Shown piece after piece: positions 7,714 through 16,200 of a stretch of DNA of 64,000 nucleotides (positions within the stretch are counted from its first letter, which is position 1; each line of letters starts with the position of its first letter). The notes under the pieces were generated by a model, which was not told where the DNA came from, made no database searches, and saw only the letters and a program-made list of their open reading frames with translations. Where the stretch lies: positions 62,001 through 126,000 of the forward strand of contig NZ_JAIEUI010000006.1 in the NCBI RefSeq assembly GCF_022234545.1. Direction: 5' to 3'. The position numbers and the translations under genes were made by a program. Source of the stretch: Paenibacillus piscarius. Lineage in GTDB: Bacteria > Bacillota > Bacilli > Paenibacillales > Paenibacillaceae.

Positions 7714-9476
7714 GTGTAAGACGCAGATTGATGACACGGTTCATTGGCCTGCTTGCGGGTACGGTGGTCCTGATCCTGGTCATCGCAGGAAGTATAGCTT
7801 ACTGGGTCATTCAGCAGTTGAATGAAGCCAGCCTTGTTGAAGATTTTGCCACGGTCGGGCTCGATCAGTTAATCAGTACAGCCGATATTTTGCCGGACGG
7901 CAGGGTTAAGTATGATCCCGATCTGCTGAAGCGTATCGAAGAGAACAACGGCTGGCTGCAGATTCTCGACGAGCAGGGCCGTGTGCTGGATGCTTTCCAT
8001 ACCCCTCCCGATGTGCCGGATCACTATAAACCTGGAGAGCTCATATCCTATTGGCAAGGCCAAAAGCCTTTTCCCTACGAGCTATATCTGCTTATCCGGG
8101 AACGACAAGGGATTAATTTCACCCTGCTGTATGGAGAGAACAACCAGGCTGGAACCATGTTGCAGCAAATATATAACGGGGGCCGTTATGCCAATAACAA
8201 GCTGGAGCTGACATCCGGGCAGCAGGACATCATCCGCGCGGCGGATGCCTATCTGCAGATTTTGGACAAACAGGGACAGGAAATGGCTTCTTTCAACAAG
8301 CCGGCAAGCGGCATCCCGGACAGCTACAGCCTCCAGGAACTGATTCTGCGTACACGTTACCCGGCCCGGTATGGAATGACTGCAGTGACCAGCTATGATG
8401 AGCAGAACCATTCCACCTGGATGCTGAGCGTTCCTCTTGCGGGTAATCCGGCGGGCAGCAACGAGAATCCCTTCGGATTTATTTTTGGTCCTGCCCTGGC
8501 TGCCCTTCTGGTATCTATTATCGGCCTGCTGATCCTGCTTGCTGTCTGGTATGCTAACCTGTTCGGTTACCCGATGCTCCATATGCTCCAATGGCTGCAG
8601 CGGCTTGAACGCGGACAATATGAGGAGCCGGCCGGCCCCCGCGGCAGGCCGCTTAGCCAGAAGAAGAACGGGAAATGGCGGCGGAAATACCGGGTCTATA
8701 CGGAAGTGTTAGGTTCCATCCAGACGTTATCCGATACCCTGAAGCAGGATAAAGAACTCCGTAAACAGAACGAATCTCTGCGGGAGGAATGGATTGCTGG
8801 AATTACCCATGATCTCAAGACACCCCTATCCTCGCTCCAGGGTTATGCACATATGCTAGAGGCTGAGAAATACCAATGGACTTCAGCAGAGGTGCGCGAA
8901 TTCGCAGGCATTATGCTGGACAAGTCGATGTACATGGACAGGCTGGTAAGCGACTTGGCCATGACCTACCGTCTGCGCAGCGGCGGATACCAGCCTCCTG
9001 TTGAGCTAACGGATATCAATGCTCTGCTGCAGGATTTGGTACAGCGTGCTGAGCGGAATCCGGCTTATGGAGAGGGACGCATTACGTTCCAGCCTGCCCC
9101 GGCTCAGGTACAGGGCTATGTACACATCCCCTCCTTTGAACGGATCGTTGATAATCTGACTGCCAACGCCTTGCTGCATAATCCGCCGGACGCGAAGCTG
9201 ACCGTAAGTGTGCAGCCGGGTAACGAGGCAGGCGATTTCATCGTTCAATTTGCCGATAATGGACGCGGGATGGATCAGGAGACGGTATGGAAGCTGTTCG
9301 AACGATACTACCGCGGCACAGATACAGCTGCACCCGATGTCGGCTCAGGCCTGGGCATGGCGGTAACCAAGGGACTGATCGAGGCGATGAAAGGGCGAAT
9401 TGAGGTCCGATCGAATCCCGAGGAGGGAACGGAAATACGTTTGATATGGGATGCCCATAAAAAAACAACTCTTTAG
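7710..9476 (+). CDS. Sensor histidine kinase with duplicated extracellular motif
   Basis: A 588-residue membrane kinase. Hydrophobic segments at ~12-36 and ~258-282 flank an external region of about 220 residues. That region contains two copies of one motif: LQILDEQGRVLDAFHTPP with PDHYKPGELI (~83-111) and LQILDKQGQEMASFNKPA with PDSYSLQELI (~182-211). The DHp domain has H367 in ITHDLKTPLSSLQGY. The ATPase domain has the N-box NLTANALLHN, DNGRGMD and GSGLGMAV. It is the partner of the preceding regulator and is closed by a terminator. The ligand is unknown. Confidence 0.92.
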   Translation: MSVRRRLMTRFIGLLAGTVVLILVIAGSIAYWVIQQLNEASLVEDFATVGLDQLISTADILPDGRVKYDPDLLKRIEENNGWLQILDEQGRVLDAFHTPPDVPDHYKPGELISYWQGQKPFPYELYLLIRERQGINFTLLYGENNQAGTMLQQIYNGGRYANNKLELTSGQQDIIRAADAYLQILDKQGQEMASFNKPASGIPDSYSLQELILRTRYPARYGMTAVTSYDEQNHSTWMLSVPLAGNPAGSNENPFGFIFGPALAALLVSIIGLLILLAVWYANLFGYPMLHMLQWLQRLERGQYEEPAGPRGRPLSQKKNGKWRRKYRVYTEVLGSIQTLSDTLKQDKELRKQNESLREEWIAGITHDLKTPLSSLQGYAHMLEAEKYQWTSAEVREFAGIMLDKSMYMDRLVSDLAMTYRLRSGGYQPPVELTDINALLQDLVQRAERNPAYGEGRITFQPAPAQVQGYVHIPSFERIVDNLTANALLHNPPDAKLTVSVQPGNEAGDFIVQFADNGRGMDQETVWKLFERYYRGTDTAAPDVGSGLGMAVTKGLIEAMKGRIEVRSNPEEGTEIRLIWDAHKKTTL

Positions 9477-9489
9477 GAGTTGTTTTTTT
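9459..9489 (+). terminator. Terminator after the histidine kinase
   Basis: Stem AAAAAACAACTC / GAGTTGTTTTTT with a 5-nt loop that includes the stop codon, and a T run. The same T run also overlaps the stop of the GNAT remnant on the other strand. Confidence 0.9.
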
Positions 9490-9610
9490 ATTTTTCTAAC
9501 CTTTTTGAAAAATACTTAGGAGCCTCCTTAAAACCTTGTCTCTCATAAAATTTATGAGCCTCTGTTCTTCTGGGATGACAATGAACTTGGATACTGCCAC
9601 ATCCCCTTTT
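9488..9610 (-). pseudogene. GNAT acetyltransferase C-terminal fragment
   Basis: The minus strand encodes GSIQVHCHPRRTEAHKFYE followed by RQGFKEAPKYFSKRLEK and a stop, which is the end of a GNAT acetyltransferase (AHKFYERQGF is the family's last conserved motif). Upstream, the acetyl-CoA loop region (PRPGKG) is only readable in another frame and the rest of the gene is absent. It is a remnant. Confidence 0.7.
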
Positions 9611-9681
9611 CCTGGCCGAGGCAGAGGCAAATTCCTACCAATTGGGAGATATAATGAAGGGAAATGCAGGCAACCATATAA

Positions 9682-10392
9682 TCAATACCCGGTAAAGACG
9701 TCCTTTGTTATATTTTTCTTGTGTACATTTTGATTTAGTAAATGAGTTGAAATAGAGTCAGTCATAGACTTAGGTCCGGCAATAAAATAATTCGCCTCAT
9801 CCTTATAACTTGTTAAAAATTCATTGATTTTAAGATATAGTTCATCCCTGGAAGTAAGGTAATTAACGTTAAGCGAGGCTTGTTTGGAGATTTCATCCCA
9901 TTCATTTTTGAACAGAAAAGACTGTTGGCTATCCATATAGAGCAGATGAACTTTATTGCCGAACCCGCTTGATTCATCACTTAATCGTTTTACAATCGAC
10001 CGAAATGGAGTAATTCCAATTCCTCCTGCAACAAGGAGTGCCGGACGGTTATCTTTTAGATAAAATGGACCTAGAGGCCCGCTCATACTTACTTTAGAGC
10101 CCTTTTTTAATTCCAGCAAAGCTTTCTTGAAATCGCTGGGTTCATCAGGAATCACCGTGGTTATTTTAATAACATTTTCAGTAGGTGACGATGATAGACT
10201 AAACGGCTTAGTAGGGTTTTTAATTTTTTTGTGAGTGATGCTGAACAACCCGTATTGACCTGCTTTCCAGGTCATATCTTTTTCTTTTTCAAAGACAAAA
10301 GAAAATACATTCTCCGCCTCTTTGTAGCTTTCTTGAAACAACAATTCTCTCTTCTTAAATATTGGAATTAGATTATCTTGGAAAAAGCCCAA
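9682..10392 (-). CDS. FAD/NAD(P)-binding oxidoreductase (ferredoxin-NADP reductase fold)
   Basis: About 236 residues, A+T-richer than its surroundings. The FAD-binding motif is KPFSLSSSP with a following SGPLGPFYL, and the NAD(P) domain has VAGGIGITPFRSI and the C-terminal YFIAGPKSMTDSI. No iron-sulphur domain is present, so it would pass electrons between NAD(P)H and a separate partner. The best start is the TTG at 10392, 9 nt after AGGAG; the ATG at 10401 directly abuts the AGGAG. The composition suggests acquired DNA. The partner is not evident nearby. Confidence 0.8.
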   Translation of the reverse strand: MGFFQDNLIPIFKKRELLFQESYKEAENVFSFVFEKEKDMTWKAGQYGLFSITHKKIKNPTKPFSLSSSPTENVIKITTVIPDEPSDFKKALLELKKGSKVSMSGPLGPFYLKDNRPALLVAGGIGITPFRSIVKRLSDESSGFGNKVHLLYMDSQQSFLFKNEWDEISKQASLNVNYLTSRDELYLKINEFLTSYKDEANYFIAGPKSMTDSISTHLLNQNVHKKNITKDVFTGY

Positions 10393-10418
10393 TGACACCA
10401 TCTCCTGAAATTGAGATT

Positions 10419-12686
10419 TTATATATCTGAATGGAAAGCCTTGCGCAAATACGTCCCTGTTATAGAATGTGCAGCAGCAGCAAGCTGGGCTGGCGTGCCC
10501 TCAAATACAATTTGGCCGCCCCGGTGTCCGCCCTCGGGACCCATGTCAATAATCCAGTCTGCACTCTTGATCACATCCAGGTTATGTTCGATGACCACCA
10601 CTGAGTTGCCGCTGTCGACCAGGCGGTTCATAATGTCCATTAGACCAGAGATATCGGACATATGCAGTCCGGTTGTCGGCTCGTCCATAACGTAGAGGCT
10701 GCCCTCCTTGTGAAGCTCCTCAGCCAGCTTGATACGTTGGCATTCACCGCCCGACAGGGTGCTCAAAGGCTGGCCCAGCGTTACGTATCCCAGTCCCACA
10801 TCCTCCAGCGTCTGCAGCTTGCGGAGCAACTCTTTCTTGCTGAAGAACGCCGAAGCCTCCCTTACGGTCATATTGAGGACGTCGCTGATGGATTGTCCCT
10901 TCAGTTTGTATTCCAGTACTTCATCGCTGAACCGCCTGCCTCCACAAGCTTCACAAGTCATCCGTATAGGCTCCAGAAATGCCAGATCTGTGTAGATCAT
11001 GCCTAGACCCTGACAGTTGGCGCAAGCTCCCTTGGAATTGAAGCTGAACAGGGAAGCGCTTACCTTATTAGCGGCTGCGAACAGCCGGCGAATGTCGTCC
11101 ATTATTCCCGTGTAGGTAGCGGGATTAGAGCGGATGGATGTGCCCGCAGCCGACTGATCAATCACGATGGCTTCTGGATGTGAGGAGAGGAAGGCTCCGT
11201 TAATCAGCGTGCTTTTACCTGAGCCGGCAACACCCGTTACCACAGTCAGTACTCCAACCGGGATATCAACGGTCACATTCTTCAGATTGTGCAGGCTGGT
11301 GCAGGCTACAGTCATTTGTCCCTTTGGCTCTCTTACAGATGTCTTCAAGGGCAGGCTTTGCTTCAAGTACCTTCCTGTTAACGTATCCGCACCGAGTAAG
11401 CCTGCAAAGTCGCCATCATAGACGATTGTACCGCCACGGGCACCTGCATGAGGTCCAACATCAATAATATAATCGGCGATTTCCATCACTTCGCGGTCAT
11501 GTTCAACAACAAGTACTGTATTCCCTTTGTCCCTGAGCTGGCGCAGCATGCCGTTCAGACGATGAACATCCCGCGGATGCAGCCCGACGCTTGGCTCGTC
11601 AAAAATATAAATCATGTCGGTAAGACTGCTGCTCAAATGACGGACCATCTTAATGCGCTGCGACTCCCCGCCTGACAATGTTGAGGTCTGCCGGTCCAGA
11701 CTGAGATACTCCAGCCCAATCGAGACCAGATGATTCAGCCGGGTCAGGATTCCCTCCTTCATGGGCCCGGCAACGGGGTCCTGAATGGCTTCGATTACAC
11801 GAATAAGCCCGCCAATCTCCATTGCTGCACACTCTGCGATGTTGTATCCGTTAATCCGGCAGCCTAAAGCAACTTGGTTAAGCCGGCTGCCCTTACACAG
11901 TCTGCATTCACTGTAGGACAAGAACCGGTTAATGGATTCGCGTTTGGCTTCGGACAGCTCGCTGCTGTCCCGCTTCAGATACAGCCGTGTGAGCTTGGGC
12001 AGCAGACCTTCGTAATCCGATTCAATGGCTCCGCCCTTGGTGTTGTAGACGATTTTGCTCTTTTTGCCATGCAGGAGAACATCCCACTCTTCTTGTGTGT
12101 AGTCAGCGAGCTGCTTATCGTTGTCGAACAGTCCGGATTGGGCATAGGTATTCCATAACCAGCCCCCTACTTTGAAAGCGGGAAACAGGATAGCGCCTTC
12201 ATTCAGCGACTTGGACCTGTCAAGCAGCTTCTCTACATCGAACTGCACGACTTGCCCTACTCCTGAGCATTCCGGGCACATACCGGCCGGATCGTTAAAG
12301 GAGAACACATGCGAATTACCAATGTACGGTTGACCGATTCTGGAGAACAGCAGCCGGAGCATTGCATAAATATCCGTGATCGTGCCAACCGTCGAACGGG
12401 AGTTGCCGCCGAGTCTTTTCTGATCGATGACAATAGCTGTTGACAAATTCTCGATAAGATCGGCATCCGGCTGACTAAACCGGGGCATCCGGTTGCGGAT
12501 GTAAGCGGAGAAGGTCTCGTTAAGCTGCCGCTGAGCTTCGACACTAATAGTGTCGAAGACCAGCGAAGATTTGCCCGAACCTGAGACGCCGGTAAAGATC
12601 GTGATTTTTCGTTTCGGAATGCGGACATTGACGTTTTTCAGGTTATTCTCACGCGCGCCTTTAATGACGATATCATTAGCGTGCAC
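10419..12686 (-). CDS. UvrA-like ABC ATPase (excinuclease/DrrC type)
   Basis: About 755 residues with two ABC ATPase modules. The first has GVSGSGKSS, TLSGGESQRIKM and IYIFDEPSVGLHPRD; the second has GVAGSGKST, TLSGGECQRIKLAEEL and YVMDEPTTGLH. Cysteine clusters (CPECSGVG; CANCQGLG with CEACGG) are those of UvrA zinc modules. It is shorter than canonical UvrA (~940 residues), as in the UvrA2/DrrC branch linked to drug tolerance rather than general excision repair. The start is uncertain: the GTG at 12686 fits homologous N-termini (HANDIVIKGARENN), while the open frame continues to 12722. The gene overlaps the DHFR-like stop codon. Confidence 0.88.
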   Translation of the reverse strand: MHANDIVIKGARENNLKNVNVRIPKRKITIFTGVSGSGKSSLVFDTISVEAQRQLNETFSAYIRNRMPRFSQPDADLIENLSTAIVIDQKRLGGNSRSTVGTITDIYAMLRLLFSRIGQPYIGNSHVFSFNDPAGMCPECSGVGQVVQFDVEKLLDRSKSLNEGAILFPAFKVGGWLWNTYAQSGLFDNDKQLADYTQEEWDVLLHGKKSKIVYNTKGGAIESDYEGLLPKLTRLYLKRDSSELSEAKRESINRFLSYSECRLCKGSRLNQVALGCRINGYNIAECAAMEIGGLIRVIEAIQDPVAGPMKEGILTRLNHLVSIGLEYLSLDRQTSTLSGGESQRIKMVRHLSSSLTDMIYIFDEPSVGLHPRDVHRLNGMLRQLRDKGNTVLVVEHDREVMEIADYIIDVGPHAGARGGTIVYDGDFAGLLGADTLTGRYLKQSLPLKTSVREPKGQMTVACTSLHNLKNVTVDIPVGVLTVVTGVAGSGKSTLINGAFLSSHPEAIVIDQSAAGTSIRSNPATYTGIMDDIRRLFAAANKVSASLFSFNSKGACANCQGLGMIYTDLAFLEPIRMTCEACGGRRFSDEVLEYKLKGQSISDVLNMTVREASAFFSKKELLRKLQTLEDVGLGYVTLGQPLSTLSGGECQRIKLAEELHKEGSLYVMDEPTTGLHMSDISGLMDIMNRLVDSGNSVVVIEHNLDVIKSADWIIDMGPEGGHRGGQIVFEGTPAQLAAAAHSITGTYLRKAFHSDI

Positions 12687-13242
12687 CAAGCTCACCGTCC
12701 CAATGGTATATAAGCTGAACAAGTCCGGAGGAGAAGGTTCTGGTGTCAGCCAATTTTAAATTCAACCGATCTTTGATATCCGCAAACAGCGGTTTTCCTT
12801 CTCCAAGAACCACAGGGTGAACGGATAATCTGAATTCATCCACAAGTCCTAATTGGATAAACGTTGTAATCAGACTTGCTCCGCCATATAACCAGATGTC
12901 TTTACCGGGTCTCTGTTTGATTGCGCTTACTTCTTCGAGAATATGGTCGTTAATAAAAATCGCTTCATGACCTTCCCCCTGCTGCGACCTGGAGAACACA
13001 TATTTCTCTTTGCTATGAATCAATGCCCAGAATTCTTTATCAGCGTCCGAATCTTCATCGTTAGACATATATTGTCCAAATTGGTCATAGCTTTTTCTTC
13101 CATAAAATATAGTATCCACTTGATTCAAAAATTGATTGAACTCCAGCTCAGGGTCCATAATGCACCAATCTACTTCCCCATTCTTCCCTTCAATGTAACC
13201 GTCCAAAGTTACTGCCAAGTCTAATAAGATCCTTCTGCTCAT
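12676..13242 (-). CDS. Dihydrofolate reductase family protein (RibD C-terminal type)
   Basis: A 188-residue single-domain protein beginning MSRRILLDLAVTLDGYIEG, with DTIFYGRKSYDQF, IWLYGGASLI and LGEGKPLFAD, the pattern of the RibD_C/DHFR-like group (YwjB-like). These are NADPH-dependent reductases of mostly unknown substrate; they are not the housekeeping DHFR. An AGAGGAGC site precedes the ATG. It is upstream of, and overlaps by a few codons, the UvrA-like gene. Its promoter segment is duplicated ~1.1 kb away. Confidence 0.88.
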   Translation of the reverse strand: MSRRILLDLAVTLDGYIEGKNGEVDWCIMDPELEFNQFLNQVDTIFYGRKSYDQFGQYMSNDEDSDADKEFWALIHSKEKYVFSRSQQGEGHEAIFINDHILEEVSAIKQRPGKDIWLYGGASLITTFIQLGLVDEFRLSVHPVVLGEGKPLFADIKDRLNLKLADTRTFSSGLVQLIYHWDGELGAR

Positions 13243-13310
13243 GATTTATTGCTCCTCTCGTTAATCTATAATCATTATAGAGCTTAATCATGTCACCATA
13301 TGTCATATTA
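13218..13310 (-). repeat. Duplicated promoter/leader segment, copy 1 (upstream of the DHFR-like gene)
   Basis: This segment matches 14298-14392. The shared layout is an A/T-rich upstream ATGTCA-containing element, a TATAAT -10 box (13274-13279 on the minus strand), the leader ACGAGAGGAGCAATAAAT and the start codon. Here it drives the intact DHFR-like gene. The upstream element is only half palindromic in this copy (TAATCATGTCA ... ATGTCATATTA). Confidence 0.75.
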
Positions 13311-13338
13311 AAACTAACTGAGAAACGTTTGAACACAA

Positions 13339-13710
13339 CTATTCTCTCCAAAAAGTGGAGCAATTAGCTTTTGATCCTATATTGAAATCAATCATTTTCT
13401 CAATTAGCGTGTAATCAATCGGGTTTTTCCAAGGGAAACGAACCAGTTCTTTAGTATAATCAAGTCCAGCCGTCACAATGTCATCCTCTAAATGCATGAT
13501 CGTAAAACTTTCAGGAGATACTGCTAAATGCTTTTTAGAAGCGCTAAATCCAATAATAAATGTTCCGTGATCCGTTAACATCGGTTGATTCCATTTGATC
13601 ACTTCATTTAGCTGGGGATACTTTTGTCTAATCCAATTAAACATTTCCTCTATTTTTTCTCTGTGGTTAGAGTCATCAATCCTTACTAAAAAATCCGAAA
13701 AATCTTCCAT
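13339..13710 (-). CDS. DUF1801 / iron chaperone-like protein
   Basis: A 123-residue protein with the DUF1801 (YdhG/Fra-like) pattern: FNWIRQKYPQLNEVIKWNQPM, FIIGFSASKKHLAVSPE and a C-terminal LIEKMIDFNI. The ATG follows GGGAGGAATTATA. Members are small alpha/beta proteins sometimes described as intracellular iron chaperones; I cannot support a more exact role. It lies in an A+T-rich accessory stretch. Confidence 0.82.
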   Translation of the reverse strand: MEDFSDFLVRIDDSNHREKIEEMFNWIRQKYPQLNEVIKWNQPMLTDHGTFIIGFSASKKHLAVSPESFTIMHLEDDIVTAGLDYTKELVRFPWKNPIDYTLIEKMIDFNIGSKANCSTFWRE

Positions 13711-13736
13711 TATAATTCCTCCCTGAAATGATTAAC

Positions 13737-14267
13737 TTAGTATGGAAAGTTATCTTCTATAATTGTTTGGGTATTGCTCTCCCAGTCATCTCTTATCATG
13801 GCATATCCAACAGAATCAAATAGTTGTCCGCCTTGTCTCCAGGATCTGCGGGTATAAGATTCTTTCACAAATCCGCTGTTAAAGAACGTTTTTCTCATAG
13901 CGAGATTATCATATCTGGTATGACCTTCAATTCTAATAATATGAGGATAATTATTAAATATATAAGTACTTAACCAATGAAGCACATGCTTTGCTATTCC
14001 TTTACCTCTAACCCTTTCTTTTAAACGCAAATCGAATAGACACGTAGGATCCTCTAGATCAAAAACTCTGATCAAACCAATTTTTGTATGACCGTCCATG
14101 ATCCAAAAGGTTTGGTTCCCGTTTTGGTTATAATTTCCGTTGGAAAAATTATGTCTTATAGACTCTTCAGTAGGATTCTCCTGTCCATGAAACTTCCATG
14201 TTTCTGATGTTAAGAATTCTACTAATTCATCAATCATTTTATTTTCAAACTCTAGATATGCGTACAT
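13737..14267 (-). CDS. GNAT family N-acetyltransferase
   Basis: About 176 residues from the ATG at 14267 (MYAYLEFENKM), 7 nt after GGAGG. Acetyl-CoA signature LKERVRGKGIAKHVLHWL, with NLAMRKTFFNSGFVKE toward the C-terminus. The substrate is unknown. The open frame upstream (to 14372) is not GNAT-like; it covers a duplicated DHFR promoter and leader, so this gene appears to have been placed behind a copied regulatory segment. Confidence 0.85.
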   Translation of the reverse strand: MYAYLEFENKMIDELVEFLTSETWKFHGQENPTEESIRHNFSNGNYNQNGNQTFWIMDGHTKIGLIRVFDLEDPTCLFDLRLKERVRGKGIAKHVLHWLSTYIFNNYPHIIRIEGHTRYDNLAMRKTFFNSGFVKESYTRRSWRQGGQLFDSVGYAMIRDDWESNTQTIIEDNFPY

Positions 14268-14297
14268 ATGCATACCTCCATTTCTCCAGAAACTTTC

Positions 14298-14392
14298 CGG
14301 TCTAATATGATTCTCTGATTCATAATTTATTGCTCCTCTCGTTGATCTACTATCATTATAAAACTTAATCATGTCATCTTATGACATGATTA
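14298..14392 (-). repeat. Duplicated promoter/leader segment, copy 2, with DHFR 5' remnant
   Basis: It is near-identical to copy 1 across the -10 (TATAAT, 14355-14360), the leader and ACGAGAGGAGCAATAAAT. It even keeps an ATG at 14323 and a few codons reading MNQRIILD, which parallel MSRRILLD at the start of the DHFR-like gene. The reading frame then breaks off and the GNAT gene follows. This looks like a duplicated and truncated DHFR paralogue left in front of the GNAT gene. Confidence 0.7.
14366..14392. promoter_or_regulatory. 27-bp perfect palindrome, probable operator
   Basis: TAATCATGTCAT, 3-nt centre, ATGACATGATTA: two perfect 12-bp arms. It ends 5 bp upstream of the TATAAT box and so covers the -35 region of the GNAT promoter, where there is no good -35 hexamer. 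It therefore looks like the binding site of an activator or repressor dimer. The regulator is not identified. Confidence 0.65.
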
Positions 14393-14404
14393 AAACGCCT
14401 GCTC

Positions 14405-15286
14405 TCATTCTTTTAGATAAAGTTTGAGCTGTTGATACAGCTTTCCACTTGCCAGTTGCAGCGGATATGCCGATGCTTTGCACAAGATCCCGAAGGTCAT
14501 AGATATGAGGCTCCCGCTGACCATCCTGACAGTAGTCCCGCTTACTTCAGGTTCAATCATAATTTTAGGGACCAGCGCGATTCCTAAGCCATTCTCCACA
14601 TAATGCTTTAATGCGGTCATGCTCCCGATCTCCATGGTATCCAGCATAAGGTTTCCACTTTCCTGCAATACCATCTCCAGCTTCCTGCGGTATGGACAAG
14701 TTGCCGATGTGATAAGCAGACGATATCCCTGAAATTCCTGAGGCGCGATCACCTCTTTCCGGGCAAGCGGATGATTCTCGGGCATTAACACGGCGAACTC
14801 TTCCTGGAATAGAGGCTCGAAATGTAGCTCCGATCCCAAGTCAGGTGCCGTAGAAAGTGCAAAATCGATTTCTCCTTGGAGGACCCGCTCTTTAAGAGTC
14901 GGGGTGTTTGAAATTTCCACGGAAATACGGACATTCGGATGCCCGGTCATAAAATTCCTCAGAACACCAGGTAAACGATAACTAGCCGTTGGTTCCGTTA
15001 CCCCAATGCGTATATGTCCTGAATCCCCTGATTTCAAGTTGGATAAACTGGTCTGAAGGTACTCCATATGTTTGGTGATTTGTAAGCTTTGCTCGTGAAA
15101 CAGCCTGCCGGCTTCCGTCAAGCTGATTTCTTTCCCCCGTTCGATCAGCTTAACCCCCAGTTCAGACTCAAGCTTTTGCATTTGCATCGTGACGGTTGAT
15201 TGGGCATAATTCATTTCCTGGGCTGCGCGGTTAAAGCTCCCGTATTGCACAATCAAATGGAATGTTTTTAATGTTTTCAGATCCAC
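14405..15286 (-). CDS. LysR family transcriptional regulator
   Basis: A 293-residue LysR protein. The N-terminal winged helix is YGSFNRAAQEMNYAQSTVTM; the periplasmic-binding-like effector domain starts near HIRIGVTEPTASYRLP. The GTG start at 15286 follows AGGAGG with 7-nt spacing. It is divergent from the SDR gene, with a LysR-type dyad in the shared promoter, so it probably controls that gene and itself. The inducer is unknown. Confidence 0.92.
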   Translation of the reverse strand: MDLKTLKTFHLIVQYGSFNRAAQEMNYAQSTVTMQMQKLESELGVKLIERGKEISLTEAGRLFHEQSLQITKHMEYLQTSLSNLKSGDSGHIRIGVTEPTASYRLPGVLRNFMTGHPNVRISVEISNTPTLKERVLQGEIDFALSTAPDLGSELHFEPLFQEEFAVLMPENHPLARKEVIAPQEFQGYRLLITSATCPYRRKLEMVLQESGNLMLDTMEIGSMTALKHYVENGLGIALVPKIMIEPEVSGTTVRMVSGSLISMTFGILCKASAYPLQLASGKLYQQLKLYLKE

Positions 15287-15306
15287 TGTCCATCCTCCTG
15301 TATCAA

Positions 15307-15321
15307 TTCAATATTATTGAA
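15307..15321. promoter_or_regulatory. LysR-type operator between the LysR and SDR genes
   Basis: TTCAAT-ATT-ATTGAA is a perfect dyad with the T-N11-A form typical of LysR boxes; a related half-site (TTCAATTAGTTCAATT) follows within about 15 bp. It lies in the divergent intergenic region. Confidence 0.65.
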
Positions 15322-15407
15322 CCAATCCTTCAATTAGTTCAATTATACAAATGCGAGATTAGGCTTTACAATAAATACATAAAAAGCATCGGAGGAGTGA
15401 AGTTATT

Positions 15408-16148
15408 ATGGAATTAAAAGGTAAGGTAGGCCTTGTTACAGGGGGCGGTACGGGAATCGGAAGGGCAACAAGTCTCATGCTGGCTGAACGGGGGGCGACC
15501 GTTATTGTGAATTATTCACGTTCTCATTCCGAAGCGGAAGAAACCGTTCAATGGATCAATGATAAAGGCGGGCGGGCTATGGCCCTACAAGCTGATGTTT
15601 CCCGGGACATGGAGGTAGAAGCCATGGTTCAGACCGCTGTACAACAATTCGGTACAATCGATCTGCTTGTGAACAATGCCAGCATCACCAGACATATTCC
15701 GATGGATGATTTAGCATCAGTAACGGAGGAGGTATGGGATAACCTGTTCGATGTGAACGTGAAGGGTATGTTCTACTGCGCGAGGGCTGTCGCTCCCTTT
15801 ATGAAGGAGAATAACCAGGGGGCGATTGTAAATGTTGGCAGCATTGCCGGGCAGACAGGACTAGGCTCATCGCTTCCCTATGCTGTAACCAAATCAGCGG
15901 TTCATGGACTTACGAAGTCCTTAGCCCGGGCTCTAGCTCCAGCTATTCGGGTTAATTGTGTCGTACCGGGAGCTGTTGCGACCAGATGGTGGGACGGAAG
16001 GGAAGAACAGATGAAGCGATTGGCCCCCCACCTTCTGCTGCAGCAGATTTCAACGCCCCGAGATATCGCTCAACTGATCTGTGCTGCTCTGGAACAGGAG
16101 GCAATGACCGGCCAGATCATAACCGTGGATAGCGGTCAAACCTTATAA
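15408..16148 (+). CDS. SDR family oxidoreductase
   Basis: A 246-residue classical short-chain dehydrogenase. It has the nucleotide motif TGGGTGIGRA, NNAS after strand 4, catalytic Ser in NVGSIAGQTG, YAVTKSAVHGLTKS with Tyr and Lys, and a C-terminal GQIITVDSGQTL. A GGAGGAG site precedes the ATG. It is divergent from the LysR gene that likely controls it, and closed by a strong hairpin. It resembles FabG-like 3-oxoacyl reductases; the substrate is unknown. Confidence 0.9.
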   Translation: MELKGKVGLVTGGGTGIGRATSLMLAERGATVIVNYSRSHSEAEETVQWINDKGGRAMALQADVSRDMEVEAMVQTAVQQFGTIDLLVNNASITRHIPMDDLASVTEEVWDNLFDVNVKGMFYCARAVAPFMKENNQGAIVNVGSIAGQTGLGSSLPYAVTKSAVHGLTKSLARALAPAIRVNCVVPGAVATRWWDGREEQMKRLAPHLLLQQISTPRDIAQLICAALEQEAMTGQIITVDSGQTL

Positions 16149-16156
16149 GTCATCAG

Positions 16157-16200
16157 CAGGGCATCTATTCTCACGTTATTGGAGAATAGATGCCCTGTTT
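16157..16200. terminator. Terminator between the SDR and DUF1541 genes
   Basis: A 15-bp perfect stem CAGGGCATCTATTCT / AGAATAGATGCCCTG with an 11-nt loop, followed by TTTTA on the plus strand; the two flanking genes converge on it. Confidence 0.9.
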
